A stretch of DNA of 64,000 nucleotides from Ptiloglossa arizonensis (GCF_051014685.1 NW_027478525.1:434001-498000), one strand, 5' to 3'. Positions 50,401-63,564 are shown, numbered from the stretch's first letter. Translations and numbers: made by a program. The notes: a model not told the origin generated them from the sequence alone.

Positions 50401-52835
50401 CTTTTCCCCTAGGCGGTTCTAGTTATTCGTTTCGAGCATCAGAACTGCCAAAATTTTGAGTTTCTGAAGCGTTTCTTGCATCCAAACTGCCATATCTCGC
50501 GAACGGATTGACCGATCCGCAAAATTTCTGTTGCATCTGAAAGTAGAAACTCGCCCGATTACAACGGTAGGTGTAGTTTTCCCCTAGGCCGTTCTAGTTA
50601 CTCGTTTCGAGCATCAGAACTGCGAAAATTTTGAGTTTCTCAAGCGTTTCTTACCTCCAAACTGCCATATCTCGCGAACGGATTGACCAATCCGCAAAAT
50701 TTCTGTTGCATCTGAAAGTAGAAACTCGCCCGATTACAACGGTGCGTGTAGTTTTCCCCTAGGCCGTTCTAGTTATTCGTTTCGAGCATCAGACTGCGAA
50801 TATTTTGAGTTTCTCAAGCGTTTCTTATCTCCAAACTGCCATATCTCGCGAACGGATTGACCAATCCGCAAAATTTCTGTTGCATCTGAAAGTAGAAACT
50901 CGCCCGATTACAACGGTATGCCTACTTTCCCCTAGGCCGTACTAGTTACTCGTTTCGAGCATCAGAACTGCGAAAATTTTGAGTTTCTCAAGCGTTTCTT
51001 ACCTCCAAACTGCCATATCTCGCGAACGGATTGACCAATCCGCAAAATTTCTGTTGCATCTGAAAGTAGAAACTCGCCCGATTACAACGGTATGCGCACT
51101 TTTCCCCTAGGCCGTTCTAGTTATTCGTTTCAAGCATCAGAACTGCGCAAATTTTGAGTTTCTCAAGCGTTTCTTACTTTCAAACTGCCATATCTCGCGA
51201 ACGGATTGACCGATCCGCAAAATTTCTGTTGCATCTGAAAGTAGAAACTCGCCCGACTACAACGGTATGCGCACTTTTCCCCTTGGCCGTTCCAGTTATT
51301 CGTTTCGAGCATTAGAACTGCGAAAATTTTGAGTTTCTCAAGCGTTTCTTACCTCCAAACTGCCATATCTCGCGAACGGATTGACCAATCCGCAAAATTT
51401 CTGTTGCATCTTAAAGTAGGGACTCGCCCGATTACAACGGTATGTGTTGTTTTCCCCTAGGCCGTTCCAGTTATTCGTTTCGAGCATCAGAACTGCGAAA
51501 ATTTCGAGTTTCTCTAGCGTTTCTTACATTCAAACTGCCATATCTCGCGAACGGATTGATCAATCCGCAAAATTTCTGTTGCATCTGAAAGTAGAAACTC
51601 GCCCGATTACAACGGTATGCGCACTTTTCCCCTAGGCGGTTCTAGTTATTCGTTTCGAGCATCAGAACTGCCAAAATTTTGAGTTTCTCAAGCGTTTCTT
51701 ACCTCCAAACTACCATATCTCGCGAACGGATTGACCAATCCGCAAAATTTCTATTGCATCTGAAAGTAGAAACTCGCCCGATTACAACGGTAGGTGTAGT
51801 TTTCCCCTAGGCCGTTCTAGTTATTCGTTTCGAGCATCAGAACTGCGAAAATTTTGAGTTTCTCAAGCGTTTCTTACCTCCAAACTGCAATATCTCGCGA
51901 ACGGATTGACCAATCCGCAAAATTTCTGTTGCATCTGAAAGTAGAAACTCGCCCGATTACAACGGTATGCGTACTTCTCCCCTAGGCCGTTCTAGTCATT
52001 CGTTTCGAGCATCAGAACTGCGAAAATTTTGTGTTTCTCAAGCGTTTCTTACCTCCAAACTGCAATATCTCGCGAACGGATTGACCAATCCGCAAAATTT
52101 CTGTTGCATCTGAAAGTAGAAACTCGCCCGATTACAACGGTATGTGTAGTCTTCCCCTAGGCCGTTCTAGTTATTCGTTTCGAGCATCAGAACTGCGAAA
52201 ATTTTGAGTTTCTCAAGCGTTTCTTAACTCCAAACTGCCACATCTCGCGAACGGATTGACCAATCCGCAAAATTTCTGTTGCATCTGAAAGTAGAAACTC
52301 GCCCGATTACAACGGTATGTGTAGTTTTCCCCTAGACCGTTCCAGTTATTCGTTTCGAGCATCAGAACAGCGAAAATTTTGAGTTTCTCAAGCGTTTCTT
52401 ACCTCCAAACTGCCATATCTCGCGAACGGATTGACCAATCCGCAAAATTTCTGTTCCATTTGAAAGTAGAAACTCGCCCGATTACAACGGTATGCGTACT
52501 TCTCCCCTAGGCCGTACTAGTTACTCGTTTCGAGAATCAGAACTGCGAAAATTTTGAGTTTCTCAAGCGTTTCTTACCTCCAAACTGCCATATCTCGCGA
52601 ACGGATTGACCAATCCGCAAAATTTCTGTTGCATCTGAAAGTAGAAACTCGCCCGATTACAACGGTATGCGCACTTTTCCCCTAGGCCGTTCTAGTTATT
52701 CGTTTCAAGCATCAGAACTGCGCAAATTTTGAGTTTCTCAAGCGTTTCTTACCTTCAAACTGCCATATCTCGCGAACGGATTGACCGATCCGCAAAATTT
52801 CTGTTGCATCTGAAAGTAGAAACTCGCCCGACTAC
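46909..52835 (+). repeat. 33-monomer HOR unit, copy 2, with one extra monomer
   Basis: Matches 37990 onward at offset 8919, then at 9094 after an additional cgcgtacgg/aaaatattg monomer at about 47940-48115. The offset 8919 equals 5771 + 3148 exactly, so the 18-mer duplication accounts for the displacement between the two 33-mer copies. Diverges at 52835, where ccttggccgttccag replaces cctaggccgttctag. Confidence 0.87.
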
Positions 52836-54061
52836 AACGGTATGCGCACTTTTCCCCTTGGCCGTTCCAGTTATTCGTTTCGAGCATTAGAACTGCGAAA
52901 ATTTTGAGTTTCTCAAGCGTTTCTTACCTCCAAACTGCCATATCTCGCGAACGGATTGACCAATCCGCAAAATTTCTGTTGCATCTTAAAGTAGGGACTC
53001 GCCCGATTACAACGGTATGTGTTGTTTTCCCCTAGGCCGTTCCAGTTATTCGTTTCGAGCATCAGAACTGCGAAAATTTCGAGTTTCTCTAGCGTTTCTT
53101 ACATTCAAACTGCCATATCTCGCGAACGGATTGATCAATCCGCAAAATTTCTGTTGCATCTGAAAGTAGAAACTCGCCCGATTACAACGGTATGCGCACT
53201 TTTCCCCTAGGCGGTTCTAGTTATTCGTTTCGAGCATCAGAACTGCCAAAATTTTGAGTTTCTCAAGCGTTTCTTACCTCCAAACTACCATATCTCGCGA
53301 ACGGATTGACCAATCCGCAAAATTTCTATTGCATCTGAAAGTAGAAACTCGCCCGATTACAACGGTAGGTGTAGTTTTCCCCTAGGCCGTTCTAGTTATT
53401 CGTTTCGAGCATCAGAACTGCGAAAATTTTGAGTTTCTCAAGCGTTTCTTACCTCCAAACTGCAATATCTCGCGAACGGATTGACCAATCCGCAAAATTT
53501 CTTTTGCATCTGAAAGTAGAAACTCGCCCGATTACAACGGTATGCGTACTTCTCCCCTAGGCCGTTCTAGTCATTCGTTTCGAGCATCAGAACTGCGAAA
53601 ATTTTGTGTTTCTCAAGCGTTTCTTACCTCCAAACTGCAATATCTCGCGAACGGATTGACCAATCCGCAAAATTTCTGTTGCATCTGAAAGTAGAAACTC
53701 GCCCGATTACAACGGTATGTGTAGTCTTCCCCTAGGCCGTTCTAGTTATTCGTTTCGAGCATCAGAACTGCGAAAATTTTGAGTTTCTCAAGCGTTTCTT
53801 AACTCCAAACTGCCACATCTCGCGAACGGATTGACCAATCCGCAAAATTTCTGTTGCATCTGAAAGTAGAAACTCGCCCGATTACAACGGTATGTGTAGT
53901 TTTCCCCTAGACCGTTCCAGTTATTCGTTTCGAGCATCAGAACAGCGAAAATTTTGAGTTTCTCAAGCGTTTCTTACCTCCAAACTGCCATATCTCGCGA
54001 ACGGATTGACCAATCCGCAAAATTTCTGTTCCATTTGAAAGTAGAAACTCGCCCGATTACA
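50912..54061 (+). repeat. 9-monomer tandem duplication (about 50912-52486 and 52487-54061)
   Basis: Offset is 1575. Both copies have the gtactagttactcg monomer, gcattagaac, gtgttgttttcc, ctgccaaaa/aactacc, aactgcaatatc, ttttgtgtttc, gtagtcttcc, cttaactcc and cctagaccg. The second copy overlaps the end of the second 33-mer, so this duplication came later. It ends where acaatggtatgcgc with cctgggcc begins. Confidence 0.87.
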
Positions 54062-55134
54062 ATGGTATGCGCACTTTTCCCCTGGGCCGTTCTAGTCATT
54101 CGTTTCGAGCATCAGAACTGCGAAAATTTTGAGTTTCTCAAGCGTTTCTTATCTCCAAACTGCCATATCTCGCGAACGGATTGAACAATCCGCAAAATTT
54201 CTGCTGCATCTGGAAGTAGAATCTCGCCCGATTACATCGGTATGCGTACTTTTCCCCTAGGCCGTTCTAGTTATTCGTTTCGAGCATCAGAACTGCGAAA
54301 ATTTTGAGTTTCTCAAGCGTTTCTTACCCCCAAACTGCCACATCTCGCGAACGGATTGACCAATCCGCAAAATTTCTGTTGCATTTGAAAGTAGAAACTC
54401 GCCCGATTACAACGGTATGCGCACTTTTCCCCCACGCCGTTCTAGTTACTCGTTTCTAGCATCAGAACTGCGAAAATTTTGAGTTTCTCAAGCGTTCCTT
54501 ACCTCCAAACTGCCATATCTCGCGAACGGATTGACCAATCTGCAAAATTTCTGTTGCTTCTGAAAGTAGAAACTCGCCCGATTACAACGGTATGCGCACT
54601 TTTCCCCTAGGCCGTTCTAGTTATTCGTTTCGAGCATCAGAACTGCGAAAATTTTGAGTTTCTCAAGCGTTTCTTACATCCAAACGGCCATATCTCGCGA
54701 ACGGATTGACCAATCCGCAAAATTTCTGTTGCATTTGAAAGTAGAAACTCGCCCGATTACAACGGTATGCGCACTTTTCCCCTGGGCCGTTCTAGTTATT
54801 CGTTTCGAGCATCAGAACTGCGAAAATTTTGAGTTTCTAAAGCGTTTCTTATCTCCAAACTGTCATGTCTCGCGAACGGATTGATCAATCCGCAAAATTT
54901 CTGTTGCATCTTGAAGTAGAAACTCGCCCGATTACATCGGTATGCGTACTTTTCCCCTAGGCCGTTCTAGTTATTCGTTTCGAGCATCAGAACTGCGAAA
55001 ATTTTGAGTTTCTCAAGCGTTTCTTACCCCCAAACTGCCACATCTCGCGAACGGATTGACCAATCCGCAAAATTTCTGTTGCATCTGAAAGTAGAAACTC
55101 GCCCGAATACAACGGTATGTGTAGTTTTCCCCTA
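54062..55134 (+). repeat. Mosaic of monomers related to the 11-13 kb region
   Basis: Contains cctgggcc, tctggaagtag/attacatcgg, acccccaaactgccac and cccccacgcc types in altered order, with private changes ctgctgc, gaacaatcc and actgtcatgtc. About 54410-54850 matches 57035-57475 at 15 monomers. Confidence 0.75.
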
Positions 55135-55834
55135 GGCCGTTCCAGTTATTCGTTTCGAGCATCAGAACTGCGAAAATTTTGAGTTTCTAAAGCGTTTCTT
55201 ATCTCCAAACTGCCATATCTCGCGAACGAAACGATCAATCCGCAAAATTTCTGTTGCATCTGAAAGTAGACACTCTCCCGATTACAACGGTATGCGTACT
55301 TCTCCCCTAGGCCGTACTAGTCATTCGTGTCGAGCATCAGAACTGCGAAAATTTTGAGTATCTCAAGGGTTTCTTACCTCCAAACTGCCATATCTCGCGA
55401 ACGAATTGACCAATCCGCAAAATTTCTTTTGCATCTGAAAGTAGAAACTCGCCCGATTACAACGGTAGGTGTAGTTTTCCCCTAGGCCGTTCCAGTTATT
55501 CGTTTCGAGCATCAGAACTGCGAAAATTTTGAGTTTCTAAAGCGTTTCTTATCTCCAAACTGCCATATCTCGCGAACGAAACGATCAATCCGCAAAATTT
55601 CTGTTGCATCTGAAAGTAGACACTCTCCCGATTACAACGGTATGCGTACTTCTCCCCTAGGCCGTACTAGTCATTCGTGTCGAGCATCAGAACTGCGAAA
55701 ATTTTGAGTATCTCAAGGGTTTCTTACCTCCAAACTGCCATATCTCGCGAACGAATTGACCAATCCGCAAAATTTCTTTTGCATCTGAAAGTAGAAACTC
55801 GCCCGATTACAACGGTAGGTGTAGTTTTCCCCTA
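55135..55834 (+). repeat. Dimer tandem duplication (350 bp x 2)
   Basis: 55135-55484 and 55485-55834 are essentially the same two monomers: gagtttctaaagcg with acgaaacgatc, then the gtactagtcattcgtgtc monomer with gtatctcaaggg. This is among the shortest and most similar local duplications in the window. Confidence 0.88.
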
Positions 55835-55869
55835 GGCCGTTCCAGTTATTCGTTTCGAGCATCAGAACT

Positions 55870-58130
55870 GCGAAAATTTTGAGCTTCTCAAGCGTTTCTT
55901 ACATCCAAACGGCCATATCTCGCGAACGGATTGACCAATCCGCAAAATTTCTGTTGCATTTGAAAGTAGAAACTCGCCCGATTACAACGGTATGCGCACT
56001 TTTCCCCTGGGCCGTTCTAGTTATTCGTTTCGAGCATCAGAACTGCGAAAATTTTGAGTTTCTAAAGCGTTTCTTATCTCCAAACTGCCATGTCTCGCGA
56101 ACGGATTGGTAAATCCGCAAAATTTCTGTTGCTTGTGAAAGTAGAAACTCGCCCGATTACAACGGTATGCGTACTTCTCCCCTAGGCCGTTCTAGTCATT
56201 CGTTTCGAGCATCAGAACTGCGAAAATTTTGAGTTTCTCAAGCGTTTCTTATCTCCAAACTGCCATATCTCGCGAACGGATTGATCAATCCGCAAAATTT
56301 CTGTTGCGTCTGAAAGTAGACACTCGCCCGATTACAACCGTATGCGGACTATTCCCCTAGGCCGTTCTAGTTACTCGTTTCTAGCATCAGAACTGCGAAA
56401 ATTTCGAGTTTCTCAAGCGTTTCTTACATCCAAACTGCCATATCTCGCGAACCGATTGACCGATCCGCAAAATTTCTGTTGCATCTGAAAGCAGAAACTC
56501 GCCCGATTACAACGGTATGCCCACTTTTCCCCTAGGCCGTTCTAGTTATTCGTTTCAAGCATCAGAACTGCGCAAATTTTGAGTTTATCAAGCGTTTCTT
56601 ACCTTCAAACTGCCATATCTCGCGAACGGAACGATCAATCCGCAAAATTTCTGTTGCATCTGAAAGTAGACACTCGCCCGATTACAACGGTATGCGTACT
56701 TCTCCCCTAGGCCGTTCTAGTCATACGTTTCGATCATCAGAACTGCGAAAATTTCGAGTTTCTCAAGCGTTTCTTGCATCCAAACTGCCATATTTCGCTA
56801 ACGGATTGACCGATCCGCAAAATTTCTGTTGCATCTTAAAGTAGAAACTCGCCCGATTACAACGGTATGCCCACTTTTCCCCTAGGCCGTTCTAGTTATT
56901 CGTTTCGAGCACCAGAACTGCGGAAATTTTGAGCTTCTCAAGCGTTTCTTACATCCAAACGGCCATATCTCGCGAACGGATTGACCAATCCGCAAAATTT
57001 CTGTTGCATTTGAAAGTAGAAACTCGCCCGATTACAACGGTATGCGCACTTTTCCCCCACGCCGTTCTAGTTACTCGTTTCTAGCATCAGAACTGCGAAA
57101 ATTTTGAGTTTCTCAAGCGTTCCTTACCTCCAAACTGCCATATCTCGCGAACGGATTGACCAATCTGCAAAATTTCTGTTGCTTCTGAAAGTAGAAACTC
57201 GCCCGATTACAACGGTATGCGCACTTTTCCCCTAGGCCGTTCTAGTTATTCGTTTCGAGCATCAGAACTGCGAAAATTTTGAGTTTCTCAAGCGTTTCTT
57301 ACATCCAAACGGCCATATCTCGCGAACGGATTGACCAATCCGCAAAATTTCTGTTGCATTTGAAAGTAGAAACTCGCCCGATTACAACGGTATGCGCACT
57401 TTTCCCCTGGGCCGTTCTAGTTATTCGTTTCGAGCATCAGAACTGCGAAAATTTTGAGTTTCTAAAGCGTTTCTTATCTCCAAACTGCCTTGTCTCGCGA
57501 ACGGATTGGTCAATCCGCAAAATTTCTGTTGCTTGTGAAAGTAGAAACTCGCTCGATTACAACGGTATGCGTACTTCTCCCCTAGGCCGTTCTAGTCATT
57601 CGTTTCGAGCATCAGAACTGCGAAAATTTTGAGTTTCTCAAGCGTTTCTTATCTCCAAACTGCCATATCTCGCGAACGGATTGATCAATCCGCAAAATTT
57701 CTGTTGCGTCTGAAAGTAGACACTCGCCCGATTACAACCGTATGCGGACTTTTCCCCTAGGCCGTTCTAGTTACTCGTTTCTAGCATCAGAACTGCGAAA
57801 ATTTCGAGTTTCTCAAGCGTTTCTTACATCCAAACTGCCATATCTCGCGAACGGATTGACCGATCCGCAAAATTTCTGTTGCATCTGAAAGTAGAAACTC
57901 GCCCGATTACAACGGTATGCCCACTTTTCCCCTAGGCCGTTCTAGTTATTCGTTTCAAGCATCAGAACTGCGCAAATTTTGAGTTTATCAAGCGTTTCTT
58001 ACCTTCAAACCGCCATATCTCGCGAACGGAACGATCAATCCTCAAAATTTCTGTTGCATCTGAAAGTAGACACTCGCCCGATTACAACGGTATGCGTACT
58101 TCTCCCCTAGGCCGTTCTAGTCATACGTTT
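55870..58130 (+). repeat. 8-mer-spaced duplication (about 55870-56730 and 57270-58130)
   Basis: Offset is 1400. Both carry cctgggcc, gcttgtgaaag, ttgcgtctg with acaaccgtatgcgg, gcccac and tttatcaagcg with gaacgatc. Copy 1 has ggactattcc; copy 2 has ctgccttgtc, ctcgctcg and aaccgccat. Copy 1 is the third relative of 1296-2300 and 25619-26640. Confidence 0.82.
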
Positions 58131-59550
58131 CGAGCATCAGAACTGCGAAAATTTCGAGTTTCTCAAGCGTTTCTTACATCCAAACTGCCATATCTCGCGA
58201 ACGGATTGACCGATCCGCAAAATTTCTATTGCATCTGAAAGTAGAAACTCGCCCGATTACAACGGTATGCGCACTTTTCCCTGGGCCGTTCTAGTTATTC
58301 GTTTCGAGCATCAGAACTGCGAAAATTTTGAGTTTCTAAAGCGTTTCTTATCTCCAAACTGCCATGTCTCGCGAACGGATTGATCAATCCGCAAAATTTC
58401 TGTTGCTTGTGAAAGTAGATACTCGCCCGATTACAACGGTATGCGTACTTCTCCCCTGGGCCGTTCTAGTTATTCGTTTCGAGCATCAGAACTGCGCAAA
58501 TTTTGAGTTTATCAAGCGTTTCTTACCTTCAAACCGCCATATCTCGCGAACGGAACGATCAATCCGCAAAATTTCTGTCGCATCTGAAAGTAGACACTCG
58601 CCCGATTACAACGTTATGCGTACTTCTCCCCTAGGCCGTTCTAGTCATACGTTTCGAGCATCAGAACTGCGAAAATTTTGAGTTTCTAAAGCGTTTCTTA
58701 TCTCCAAATTGACATGTCTCGCGAACGGATTTGTCAATCCGCAAAATTTCTGTTGCTTGTGAAAGTAGAAACTCGCCCGATTACAACGGTATGCGTACTT
58801 CTCCCCTAGGCCGTTCTAGTCATTCGTTTCGAGCATCAGAACTGCGAAAATTTTGAGTTTCTCAAGCGTTTCTTATCTCCAAACTGCCATATCTCGCGAA
58901 CGGATTGATCAATCCGCAAAATTTCTGTTGCGTCTGAAAGTAGACACTCGCCCGATTACAACCGTATGCGGACTTTTCCCCTAAGCCGTTCTAGTTACTC
59001 GTTTCTAGCATCAGAACTGCGAAAATTTCGAGTTTCTCAAGCGTTTCTTACATCCAAACTGCCATATCTCGCGAACGGATTGACCGATCCGCAAAATTTC
59101 TATTGCATCTGAAAGTAGAAACTCGCCCGATTACAACGGTATGCGCACTTTTCCCCTAAGCCGTTCTAGTTACTCGTTTCTAGCATCAGAACTGCGAAAA
59201 TTTTGAGTTTCTAAAGCGTTTCTTATCTCCAAATTGACATGTCTCGCGAACGGATTTGTCAATCCGCAAAATTTCTGTCGCATCTGAAAGTAGACACTCG
59301 CCCGATTACAACGTTATGCGTACTTCTCCCCTAGGCCGTTCTAGTCATACGTTTCGAGCATCAGAACTGCGAAAATTTTGAGTTTCTAAAGCGTTTCTTA
59401 TCTCCAAATTGACATGTCTCGCGAACGGATTTGTCAATCCGCAAAATTTCTGTTGCTTGTGAAAGTAGAAACTCGCCCGATTACAACGGTATGCGAACTT
59501 CTCCCCTAGGCCGTTCTAGTCATTCGTTTCGAGCATCTGAACTGCGAAAA
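58131..59550 (+). repeat. Most divergent stretch: shuffled short-period duplications
   Basis: Recurring rare monomer heads ccaaattgacatgtc with ggatttgtcaatcc occur near 58706, 59231 and 59406 (525 and 175 bp apart). The ctgtcgcatctg/acgttatgcg monomer occurs near 58577 and 59277 (700 bp). One base is missing near 58281 (ccctggg). Adjacent monomers here are more different from the consensus than elsewhere, but unit phase is kept. Confidence 0.8.
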
Positions 59551-60764
59551 TTTTGAGTTTCTCAAGCGTTTCTTACCTCCAAACTGCCATATCTCGCGAA
59601 CGGATTGACCAATCCGCAAAATTTCTGTTGCATCTTAAAGTAGGGACTCGCCCGATTACAACGGTATGTGTAGTTTTCCCCTAGGCCGTTCCAGTTATTC
59701 GTTTCGAGCATCAGAACTGCGAAAATTTCGAGTTTCTCTAGCGTTTCTTACATCCAAACTGCCATATCTCGCGAACGGATTGATCAATCCGCAAAATTTC
59801 TGTTGCATCTGAAAGTAGAAACTCGCCCGATTACAACGGTATGCGCACTTTTCCCCTAGGCCGTTCTAGTCATTCGTTTCGAGCATCAGAACTGCGAAAA
59901 TATTGAGTTTCTCAAGCGTTTCTTACATCCAAACTGCCATATCTCGCGAACGGATTGACCAATCCGCAAAATTTCTGTTGCTTCTGAAAGTAGAAACTCG
60001 CCCGATTACAACGGTATGCCCACTTTTCCCCTAGGCCGTTCTAGTTATTCGTTTCAAGCATCAGAACTGCGCAAATTTTGAGTTTCTCAAGCGTTTCTTA
60101 CCTTCAAACTGCCATATCTCGCGAACGGATTGACCGATCCGCAAAATTTCTGTTGCATCTGAAAGTAGAAACTCGCCCGATTAAAACGGTATGCGCACTT
60201 TTCCCCTAGGCCGTTCTAGTTATTCGTTTCGAGCATCAGAACTGCCAAAATTTTGAGTTTCTCAAGCGTTTCTTAGATCCAAACTGCCATATCTCGCGAA
60301 CGGATTGACCAATCCGCAAAATTTCTGTTGCATCTGAAAGTAGAAACTCGCCCGATTACAACGGTAGGTGTAGTTTTCCCCTAGGCCGTTCCAGTTATTC
60401 GTTTCGAGCATCAGAACTGCGAAAATTTTGAGTTTCTAAAGCGTTTCTTACATCCAAACTGCCATATCTCGCGAACGGATTGACCGATCCGCAAAATTTC
60501 TGTTGCATCTGAAAGTAGAAACTCGCCCGATTACAACGGTATGCCCACTTTTCCCCTAGGCCGTCCTAGTTATTCGTTTCAAGCATCAGAACTGCGAAAA
60601 TTTTGAGTTTCTCAAGCGTTTCTTACATCCAAACGGCCATATCTCGCGAACGGATTGACCAATCCGCAAAATTTCTGTTGCTTCTGAAAGTAGAAACTCG
60701 CCCGATTACAACGGTATGCGTACTTTTCCCCTTGGCCGTTCCAGTTATTCGTTTCGAGCATCAG
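59540..60764 (+). repeat. 7-mer HOR run, unit 1, diverged (1225 bp)
   Basis: Marked by ttaaagtaggg with the tag tagggactcg starting at 59641. The order partly agrees with the following units (gtgtag/ctctagcg monomer, gattgatc palindrome monomer, taggtgtag) but several monomers are different types, such as aaaatattg at about 59895 and attaaaacgg at 60180. Confidence 0.75.
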
Positions 60765-62339
60765 AACTGCGAAAATTTTGAGTTTCTCAAGCGTTTCTTA
60801 CCTCCAAACTGCCATATCTCGCGAACGGATTGACCAATCCGCGAAATTTCTGTTGCATCTTAAAGTAGGGACTCGCCCGATTACAACGGTATGTGTAGTT
60901 TTCCCCTAGGCCGTTCCAGTTATTCGTTTCGAGCATCAGAACTGCGAAAATTTCGAGTTTCTCTAGCGTTTCTTACATCCAAACTGCCATATCTCGCGAA
61001 CGGATTGATCAATCCGCAAAATTTCTGTTGCATCTGAAAGTAGAAACTCGCCCGATTACAACGGTATGCGCACTTTTCCCCTAGGCGGTTCTAGTTATTC
61101 GTTTCGAGCATCAGAACTGCCAAAATTTTGAGTTTCTCAAGCGTTTCTTACCTCCAAACTGCCATATCTCGCGAACGGATTGACCAATCCGCAAAATTTC
61201 TGTTGCATCTGAAAGTAGAAACTCGCCCGATTACAACGGTAGGTGTAGTTTTCCCCTAGGCCGTTCCAGTTATTCGTTTCGAGCATCAGAACTGCGAAAA
61301 TTTTGAGTTTCTCAAGCGTTTCTTACCTCCAAACTACCATATCTCGCGAACGGATTGACCAATCCGCAAAATTTCTGTTGCATCTGAAAGTAGAAACTCG
61401 CCCGATTACAACGGTATGCGCACTTTTCCCCTAGGCGGTTCTAGTTATTCGTTTCGAGCATCAGAACTGCCAAAATTTTGAGTTTCTCAAGCGTTTCTTA
61501 CCTCCAAACTGCCATATCTCGCGAACGGATTGACCAATCCGCAAAATTTCTGTTGCATCTGAAAGTAGAAACTCGCCCGATTACAACGGTAGGTGTAGTT
61601 TTCCCCTAGGCCGTTCCAGTTATTCGTTTCGAGCATCAGAACTGCGAAAATTTTGAGTTTCTCAAGCGTTTCTTACCTCCAAACTACCATATCTCGCGAA
61701 CGGATTGACCAATCCGCAAAATTTCTATTGCATCTGAAAGTAGAAACTCGCCCGATTACAACGGTAGGTGTAGTTTTCCCCTAGGCCGTTCTAGTTATTC
61801 GTTTCGAGCATCAGAACTGCGAAAATTTTGAGTTTCTCAAGCGTTTCTTACTTCCAAACTGCCACATCTCGCGAACGGATCGACCAATCCGCAAAATTTC
61901 TGTTGCATCTGAAAGTAGAAACTCGCCCGATTACAACGGTATGTGTAGTTTTCCCCTAGGCGGTTCTAGTTATTCGTTTCGAGCATCAGAACTGCGAAAA
62001 TTTTGAGTTTCTCAAGCGTTTCTTGCATCCAAACTGCCATATCTCGCGAACGGATTGACCGATCCGCAAAATTTCTGTTGCATCTGAAAGTAGAAACTCG
62101 CCCGATTACAACGGTATGCCCACTTTTCCCTTAGGCCGTCCTAGTTATTCGTTTCAAGCATCAGAACTGCGAAAATTTTGAGTTTCTCAAGCGTTTCTTA
62201 CATCCAAACGGCCATATCTCGCGAACGGATTGACCAATCCGCAAAATTTCTGTTGCTTCTGAAAGTAGAAACTCGCCCGATTACAACGGTATGCGTACTT
62301 CTCCCCTTGGCCGTTCCAGTTATTCGTTTCGAGCATCAG
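60765..62339 (+). repeat. 7-mer HOR run, unit 2, expanded to 9 monomers (1575 bp)
   Basis: The tag tagggactcg starts at 60866. Within it a dimer (ggcgg/ctgccaaaa plus taggtgtag) is duplicated: about 61071-61420 and 61421-61770, 350 bp apart, which explains the extra two monomers. Confidence 0.87.
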
Positions 62340-63564
62340 AACTGCGAAAATTTTGAGTTTCTCAAGCGTTTCTTACCTCCAAACTGCCATATCTCGCGAA
62401 CGGATTGACCAATCCGCAAAATTTCTGTTGCATCTTAAAGTAGGGACTAGCCCGATTACAACGGTATGTGTAGTTTTCCCCTAGGCCGTTCCAGTTATTC
62501 GTTTCGAGCATCAGAACTGCGAAAATTTCGAGTTTCTCTAGCGTTTCTTACATCCAAACTGCCATATCTCGCGAACGGATTGATCAATCCGCAAAATTTC
62601 TGTTGCATCTGAAAGTAGAAACTCGCCCGATTACAACGGTATGCGCACTTTTCCCCTAGGCGGTTCTAGTTATTCGTTTCGAGCATCAGAACTGCCAAAA
62701 TTTTGAGTTTCTCAAGCGTTTCTTACCTCCAAACTGCCATATCTCGCGAACGGATTGACCAATCCTCAAAATTTCTGTTGCATCTGAAAGTAGAAACTCG
62801 CCCGATTACAACGGTAGGTGTAGTTTTCCCCTAGGCCGTTCCAGTTATTCGTTTCGAGCATCAGAACTGCGAAAATTTTGAGTTTCTCAAGCGTTTCTTA
62901 CCTCCAAACTACCATATCTCGCGAACGGATTGACCAATCCGCAAAATTTCTATTGCATCTGAAAGTAGAAACTCGCCCGATTACAACGGTGGGTGTAGTT
63001 TTCCCCTAGGCCGTTCTAGTTATTCGTTTCGAGCATCAGAACTGCGAAAATTTTGAGTTTCTCAAGCGTTTCTTACATCCAAACTGCCACATCTCGCGAA
63101 CGGATCGACCAATCCGCAAAATTTCTGTTGCATCTGAAAGTAGAAACTCGCCCGATTACAACGGTATGTGTAGTTTTCCCCTAGGCGGTTCTAGTTATTC
63201 GTTTCGAGCATCAGAACTGCGAAAATTTTGAGTTTCTCAAGCGTTTCTTGCATCCAAACTGCCATATCTCGCGAACGGATTGACCGATCCGCAAAATTTC
63301 TGTTGCATCTGAAAGTAGAAACTCGCCCGATTACAACGGTATGCCCACTTTTCCCTTAGGCCGTCCTAGTTATTCGTTTCAAGCATCAGAACTGCGAAAA
63401 TTTTGAGTTTCTCAAGCGTTTCTTACATCCAAACGGCCATATCTCGCGAACGGATTGACCAATCCGCAAAATTTCTGTTGCTTCTGAAAGTAGAAACTCG
63501 CCCGATTACAACGGTATGCGTACTTCTCCCCTTGGCCGTTCCAGTTATTCGTTTCGAGCATCAG
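62340..63564 (+). repeat. 7-mer HOR run, unit 3 (1225 bp)
   Basis: The tag starts at 62441 (here tagggactag). Seven types in order: ttaaagtaggg; ctctagcg with the palindrome; ggcgg/ctgccaaaa; taggtgtag/aactacc; gggtgtag with gatcgacc; ggcgg/gcttgcatcc; and gcccac/ccttaggccgtcctag, followed by the gcgtacttct/ccttggcc junction monomer that begins the next unit. Confidence 0.88.
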
